Source: Dickeya oryzae
GTDB taxonomy: Bacteria > Pseudomonadota > Gammaproteobacteria > Enterobacterales > Enterobacteriaceae
Assembly: GCF_009372235.1 (NCBI RefSeq)
Contig: NZ_ML762924.1
Location: 1-64,000, forward strand
Direction: 5' to 3'
Length of the DNA: 64,000 nt
Shown: positions 59,596 through 64,000 of the stretch, one piece after another
Layout of the letters: every line of letters starts with the position of its first letter
Numbering within the stretch: position 1 is the stretch's first letter
Program-made: the position numbers and the translations under genes
Notes under the pieces: generated by a model
What the model was told of the DNA's origin: nothing
Database searches by the model: none
What the model saw: the letters and a program-made list of their open reading frames with translations, nothing else

Positions 59596-61227
59596 TTACT
59601 TTTTCTCGCGGCTGTGCAGCCCGCGTTTTTCCAGCCCGCGGTAAATCAACTGCTGCTGGGCGATGGTCACCAGGTTGCTGACGATATAGTACAGTACCAG
59701 ACCTGACGGGAACCACAGGAAGAACACGGTGAAGATAACCGGCATGTAGGTCATGATCTTCTGCTGCATCGGATCGGTGACCGTGGTCGGCGACATCTTC
59801 TGAATGAAGAACATGGTCAGACCCATCAGGATCGGCAGCACGTAGTACGGGTCCTGCGCCGAGAGGTCATGAATCCACAGTGCGAACGGCGCGTGACGCA
59901 GTTCCACCGAGCCCATCAGCATGTAGTACAACGCCAGGAAGATAGGCATCTGGATAACCAGCGGGAAGCAACCACCCAGCGGGTTCACTTTCTCTGCCTT
60001 GTACAGCGCCATCATTTCCTGACTCATGCGCTGTTTATCGTCACCGATACGCTCACGCATCGCCTGCAATTTCGGTTGCAGCATGCGCATTTTCGCCATC
60101 GAGGTGTACTGCGCTTTGGTCAGCGGGTACATGATGCCGCGCACGATAAAGGTGATGGCAATGATGGAGAAGCCCCAGTTGCCGATAAAGCCGTGCAGGA
60201 ATTTCAGCAGCTTAAACAGCGGTTGGGAGATGAACCACAACCAACCGTAATCTACGGTCAGGTCCAAATGCGGTGCGACGGCGGCCATTTTGTCCTGAAT
60301 TTCCGGGCCAACCCACAAGGTGGCGTTCAGGTTCTGCTGGCTACCCGGCTGTACGACAACCGAGGGGGACTTAAAGCCGATAGCGGCTAAGCCATTGCCA
60401 AGGTTGGCGCTATAAAACGTATTGCTCGCAGCAGCGTTTGGCACCCAGGCGGTAGCGAAATACTGTTGCAGCATCGCAACCCAGCCACCCTGTGTGTTGA
60501 TGTTCAGGTTCTCTTTCATATCGCTAAAGCTGTATTTGCGATATTTATCGTCGCTGGAAGAGAACGCTGCACCACGGTAAGTGTGCAGAGCAAAGTTATT
60601 GCTGCCGGTGTCGCGGTGTGACGGCAAATCGATAGATTGCTTCAACTGGCCGAACAGCGTCAGTTCCAGCGGTTGTGCACTGGTGTTATTGACACTGTAT
60701 TCCACGTTCAGCGCGTACTCACCACGCTTTAACACGAAGGTTTTGGTGAAGCTGACGCCGTTAGCATCGGTATAGGTCAACGGAATACGCAGTTCGTTCT
60801 GGCCTGCGGCCAGCTCAAAGCGATCTGCCGAGGCGGTATACAGCGGACGTGAACCGTTAGCCGGGTTGTCCGGGCCGTTTTTACCGGTCAGGCCACTTTG
60901 TGCCTGGTAGGTGAAGGCCGGGGTGGTTTCCAGCAGTTTGAACGGCTGGTTGGAGCCAAGTTCTGCCGGGTAAGCCAGCAGGTCGGCTTCTTCAATGTCG
61001 CCGCCGCGTGTGTTGATGTTCAGCGACAACACGTCGGTTTTCACGGTGATCAGTTTACCCTGACCGCTGGCTGGTACGCCCTGGTTGGCTGCATCGCCTA
61101 CAGCGCCATTCGCCTGTTGCGTGGTCTGGGTGGCCGCGGGTGGATTTTTGTCCGTTTCCCACTGCTGCCAGATCATGAACGTCACGAATAGCAGAGCGAT
61201 GACAAGAAGATTGCGTTGCGAATCCAT
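59596..61227 (-). CDS. yidC: membrane protein insertase YidC
   Basis: 543 aa (E. coli 548). N-terminal signal-anchor ([14 protein letters not shown]), large periplasmic beta domain (about 60-330), and the conserved five-helix insertase core from about 345 with the positively charged C-terminus [13 protein letters not shown]. Inserts membrane proteins such as subunits a and c of ATP synthase, with or without SecYEG. Confidence 0.97.
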   Translation of the reverse strand: MDSQRNLLVIALLFVTFMIWQQWETDKNPPAATQTTQQANGAVGDAANQGVPASGQGKLITVKTDVLSLNINTRGGDIEEADLLAYPAELGSNQPFKLLETTPAFTYQAQSGLTGKNGPDNPANGSRPLYTASADRFELAAGQNELRIPLTYTDANGVSFTKTFVLKRGEYALNVEYSVNNTSAQPLELTLFGQLKQSIDLPSHRDTGSNNFALHTYRGAAFSSSDDKYRKYSFSDMKENLNINTQGGWVAMLQQYFATAWVPNAAASNTFYSANLGNGLAAIGFKSPSVVVQPGSQQNLNATLWVGPEIQDKMAAVAPHLDLTVDYGWLWFISQPLFKLLKFLHGFIGNWGFSIIAITFIVRGIMYPLTKAQYTSMAKMRMLQPKLQAMRERIGDDKQRMSQEMMALYKAEKVNPLGGCFPLVIQMPIFLALYYMLMGSVELRHAPFALWIHDLSAQDPYYVLPILMGLTMFFIQKMSPTTVTDPMQQKIMTYMPVIFTVFFLWFPSGLVLYYIVSNLVTIAQQQLIYRGLEKRGLHSREKK

Positions 61228-61229
61228 CG

Positions 61230-61487
61230 TTAGTGTTCTCTGTTATTGTCGGGTTTTGGCGGTACGGGATCATCACCACCAGGGTTCAAAGGGTGGCATT
61301 TTAATACGCGTTTGAGCGTCAACCAACAGCCTTTTATCATGCCGAACCGGCGTATTGCTTCAATGCCATATTGGGAGCACGACGGCTGAAAGCGGCAGTG
61401 CGGTCCAAGTAGCGGACTGATAAAGCGTTGATACCCGCGTATCAGGCCGATCAGCAGGCGTGAGCCAAACGACAGTGACGGCGCCAT
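61230..61487 (-). CDS. yidD: membrane protein insertion efficiency factor YidD
   Basis: 85 aa, as in E. coli. Three conserved cysteines in the [19 protein letters not shown] stretch and [15 protein letters not shown] at the end. Amphipathic inner-membrane-associated helper of YidC. Overlaps the rnpA 3' end by 37 bp and ends 2 bp before yidC. Confidence 0.95.
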   Translation of the reverse strand: MAPSLSFGSRLLIGLIRGYQRFISPLLGPHCRFQPSCSQYGIEAIRRFGMIKGCWLTLKRVLKCHPLNPGGDDPVPPKPDNNREH

Positions 61488-61810
61488 AATTTTTCCAACG
61501 CTTCCGTTAGCGTACGGTTATCCAGTTCAGACACCCCTTTTTTAGCGATGACGACAAAATCCATCGCGGGCAGCTCGTGTTGACGCAAACGAAAACTTTC
61601 ACGTGTCAGGCGCTTGATACGATTACGTTCATGAGCCCGTCTGACGTGCTTTTTTGCGACGGTGAGGCCAATACGAGGGTGTCCCAGCGTATTCGGGCGA
61701 CCGAGGATGGTAATCTGCGGCGTGCCGGCCCGTTGAGGCTGCTGGAAGACGAAAGAGAAATGGCTGGGAGTTAACAGACGTAACTCCCTGGGAAAAGCGA
61801 GCGTAACCAC
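61451..61810 (-). CDS. rnpA: ribonuclease P protein component
   Basis: 119 aa, beginning with GTG as in E. coli. The RNR signature [15 protein letters not shown] at about 60-75 binds the P RNA. Required for 5' processing of tRNA precursors. Lies between rpmH and yidD. Confidence 0.97.
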   Translation of the reverse strand: MVTLAFPRELRLLTPSHFSFVFQQPQRAGTPQITILGRPNTLGHPRIGLTVAKKHVRRAHERNRIKRLTRESFRLRQHELPAMDFVVIAKKGVSELDNRTLTEALEKLWRRHCRLAHAC

Positions 61811-61828
61811 TCGAAGGGTTAGCTTTTA

Positions 61829-61981
<153 letters not shown>

Positions 61982-62071
61982 CTAAACTTGATTTAAGACT
62001 TCACAGTAAACGCGTTTGGCTACTCGGCGTGAAAAGTGACCGACGCCTCTATCGCATAATAAAGAGGCGGG

Positions 62072-62100
62072 ATTGTAATAATTGTACAGCCCCGAGTCAA
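62072..62100 (-). promoter_or_regulatory. rpmH promoter
   Basis: On the minus strand TTGACT (62095-62100) and TACAAT (62072-62077) are separated by 17 bp, close to the sigma-70 consensus, about 100 bp upstream of the rpmH start. Confidence 0.7.
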
Positions 62101-62244
62101 TTAACATCCGCGTTTTACCCGCCTGAAACTTCCCGGTGGTCCCGGATTTTCTGTTTGTTCAGCACATAAAATGAGCTGCTCAGCACAGAAAACAGGCGCT
62201 ACGCGCAGGCCGCGAATTATACGGACTCTGCGATAAAGCGCAAG

Positions 62245-62505
62245 GATCCCTCAGCGATCCTGTCTGCGGGATCATGATCCGCGTCACCGCTGATCGCGTC
62301 GATTACGTCTATGCTTACTACCCGCAAGGGATCCAGGGCAGGTTGTGGGTAACCTTATGGGTATCCCGTAATAAAAGCGGAATTTGACACAGACTATAAG
62401 AAGAGCCTGTGGATAAAAAGGATCGAAACTGTGTAGAAAGGGGAGATCTCTTTCGTGGTTTAGGTTATGATCCGCCGTCCCGCTAGCGATCTCTGGATCG
62501 GGATC
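62245..62505. promoter_or_regulatory. GATC cluster in the rpmH-dnaA intergenic region
   Basis: Twelve GATC sites occur in 261 bp (first at 62245, last at 62502-62505), far above chance. Two DnaA-box-like sites fall within: TGTGGATAA at 62408-62416 (perfect) and TGTGGGTAA at 62344-62352 (one mismatch). Consistent with SeqA and DnaA control of dnaA transcription as in E. coli. Confidence 0.7.
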
Positions 62506-62643
62506 GTCACGGTAAAGCCGCCTTATGCGCGGCGCACCCCGGCGTAGTCGTGTCCATGCGCAGCCGGGTGCCTGAAAAATCATGAGTTACATAACTAACG
62601 TCTGTTCCTTTTCTTGATTGACCTTGTTCGAGTGGAGTCCGCC

Positions 62644-64000
62644 GTGTCACTTTCGCTTTGGCAGCAGTGTCTTGCCCGTTTGCAGGATGAGTTACCTGCC
62701 ACAGAATTCAGTATGTGGATACGCCCGTTGCAGGCGGAACTGAGTGACAACACTCTGGCGCTTTATGCCCCGAATCGCTTTGTGCTGGATTGGGTGCGCG
62801 ATAAATACATCAATAATATCAATGGACTGTTGAATGATTTCTGCGGCATGGATGCGCCGTTGCTACGTTTTGAAGTCGGCAGTAAGCCTGCCGCGCCGGT
62901 TGTCGTCCCCGTTGGCAACCATAATGCTACCGTAGCCGCTCCTCAGGTGCGTACGGCGTCACCAGTACGCCCGAGTTGGGAAACCCCGTCGGCACCGGCT
63001 GAACACACCTATCGTTCCAACGTGAACCCCAAGCATACCTTCGATAATTTCGTGGAAGGTAAATCTAACCAGTTGGCCCGCGCGGCGGCGCGCCAGGTGG
63101 CGGATAATCCTGGTGGCGCGTATAACCCACTGTTTCTGTATGGCGGTACTGGTCTGGGTAAAACCCATCTACTGCACGCGGTAGGTAATGGCATCATGGC
63201 GCGTAAGCCAAATGCCAAGGTGGTGTATATGCATTCCGAGCGTTTTGTGCAGGATATGGTGAAGGCTCTGCAGAACAACGCGATTGAAGAGTTCAAACGC
63301 TACTACCGTTCTGTAGATGCGCTGCTGATCGATGACATTCAGTTTTTTGCCAATAAAGAGCGCTCGCAGGAAGAGTTTTTCCACACATTTAATGCGTTGT
63401 TGGAAGGCAATCAACAGATCATCCTGACGTCGGATCGTTACCCCAAAGAGATCAATGGGGTGGAAGATCGCCTCAAGTCCCGTTTCGGCTGGGGGTTGAC
63501 CGTGGCTATCGAACCGCCGGAGCTGGAAACCCGTGTGGCGATCCTGATGAAGAAAGCGGATGAGAATGATATCCGTCTGCCCGGTGAAGTGGCGTTTTTT
63601 ATCGCTAAACGCCTGCGTTCTAATGTGCGTGAGCTGGAAGGTGCACTGAATCGTGTCATCGCTAACGCCAATTTTACCGGCCGCTCGATCACTATCGATT
63701 TTGTACGTGAGGCGCTGCGCGACCTGCTGGCGTTACAGGAAAAACTGGTCACCATCGACAATATTCAGAAGACGGTGGCGGAGTACTATAAGATTAAAGT
63801 GGCCGACCTGTTGTCTAAACGGCGTTCACGTTCGGTGGCCCGTCCGCGTCAGATGGCGATGGCGCTGGCCAAGGAACTGACCAACCATAGCCTGCCGGAG
63901 ATCGGCGACGCGTTCGGTGGCCGTGACCATACCACTGTGCTGCATGCCTGCCGCAAAATAGAGCAGCTGCGCGAAGAAAGTCACGACATCAAAGAAGATT
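62644..64000 (+). CDS. dnaA: chromosomal replication initiator DnaA (3' end beyond the window)
   Basis: 452 codons visible of about 465; the reading frame runs off the right edge after [10 protein letters not shown]. Starts with GTG at 62644 ([20 protein letters not shown]), as in E. coli. Domain III has Walker A GGTGLGKT near residue 170 and Walker B LLIDDIQF near 230; domain IV carries the DNA-binding signature [16 protein letters not shown]. Initiates replication at the oriC found at 12595-12861 and is probably autoregulated through the upstream DnaA boxes. Confidence 0.98.
   Translation, partial: MSLSLWQQCLARLQDELPATEFSMWIRPLQAELSDNTLALYAPNRFVLDWVRDKYINNINGLLNDFCGMDAPLLRFEVGSKPAAPVVVPVGNHNATVAAPQVRTASPVRPSWETPSAPAEHTYRSNVNPKHTFDNFVEGKSNQLARAAARQVADNPGGAYNPLFLYGGTGLGKTHLLHAVGNGIMARKPNAKVVYMHSERFVQDMVKALQNNAIEEFKRYYRSVDALLIDDIQFFANKERSQEEFFHTFNALLEGNQQIILTSDRYPKEINGVEDRLKSRFGWGLTVAIEPPELETRVAILMKKADENDIRLPGEVAFFIAKRLRSNVRELEGALNRVIANANFTGRSITIDFVREALRDLLALQEKLVTIDNIQKTVAEYYKIKVADLLSKRRSRSVARPRQMAMALAKELTNHSLPEIGDAFGGRDHTTVLHACRKIEQLREESHDIKED

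Noticed and set aside
62284-62583. A 99-codon minus-strand frame in the rpmH-dnaA region
   Set aside because: It lies in the GATC-rich regulatory region, has no ribosome binding site or family resemblance, and runs opposite dnaA regulatory signals.
62959-63761. Several minus-strand frames of 69-107 codons opposite dnaA
   Set aside because: They are shadows of the dnaA coding sequence.

Overview
The window is the replication-origin region of an enterobacterium, almost certainly a soft-rot plant pathogen of the genus Dickeya (Pectobacteriaceae). The backbone order (rrn promoter, rbs operon, kup, ravA-viaA, asnC, mioC, oriC, mnmG, rsmG, atp operon, glmU-glmS, pst-phoU; then mnmE, yidC, yidD, rnpA, rpmH and divergent dnaA) is the classical enterobacterial origin neighbourhood. 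The genus call rests on a secreted family-9 pectate lyase (PelX type) with KdgR-like operators placed between atpC and glmU. No database search was possible, so gene names rest on recalled family sequences, motifs, lengths and gene order.

Layout. 1-100: an rRNA P1 promoter pointing left out of the window. 189-6033 (minus strand): rbsDACBKR, ribose uptake and its LacI-type repressor, with two RbsR operators upstream. 6348-8216: kup. 8475-11452: ravA-viaA. 11573-12572: asnC and mioC. 12595-12861: oriC with DnaA boxes and three AT-rich 13-mers. 12952-15538: mnmG-rsmG. 16159-23073: atpIBEFHAGDC. 23203-25407: pelX. 25801-29241: glmU-glmS. 29361-31676: a large GAF/PAS/GGDEF diguanylate cyclase. 32281-36927: pstSCAB-phoU behind a multi-unit Pho box.

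37169-46822 is the accessory half: an amino-acid ABC importer with no ATPase gene, yieH-, adeP- and yieE-like genes, and an aegA/ferredoxin electron-transfer pair next to what looks like the remnant of a TetR-type regulator. 46823-54217 is a complete arnBCADTEF operon for 4-amino-4-deoxy-L-arabinose modification of lipid A. 54316-58192 holds a GNAT acetyltransferase, an orphan 4-hydroxyphenylpyruvate dioxygenase, a metallo-beta-lactamase-fold hydrolase and a DJ-1/AraC regulator that runs convergently into mnmE. 58115-61969 (minus strand) is rpmH-rnpA-yidD-yidC-mnmE, and 62644 to the edge is dnaA, lacking only its last dozen or so codons.

The genes serve four main themes: replication control (oriC, the mioC DnaA box, the GATC-rich dnaA upstream region), energy and envelope biogenesis (ATP synthase, YidC, GlmU/GlmS, Arn), nutrient sensing (rbs, pst-phoU, amino-acid importer, adenine permease) and plant-tissue degradation (PelX). 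I saw no clearly novel multi-gene defence or biosynthetic system. The best candidates for second looks are the aegA locus with its decayed regulator and palindrome, the unusual operators of pelX, the active-site-deviant YieE homologue, the antisense-encoded tail of the AraC regulator, and regulatory sites upstream of atp, arn and dnaA.
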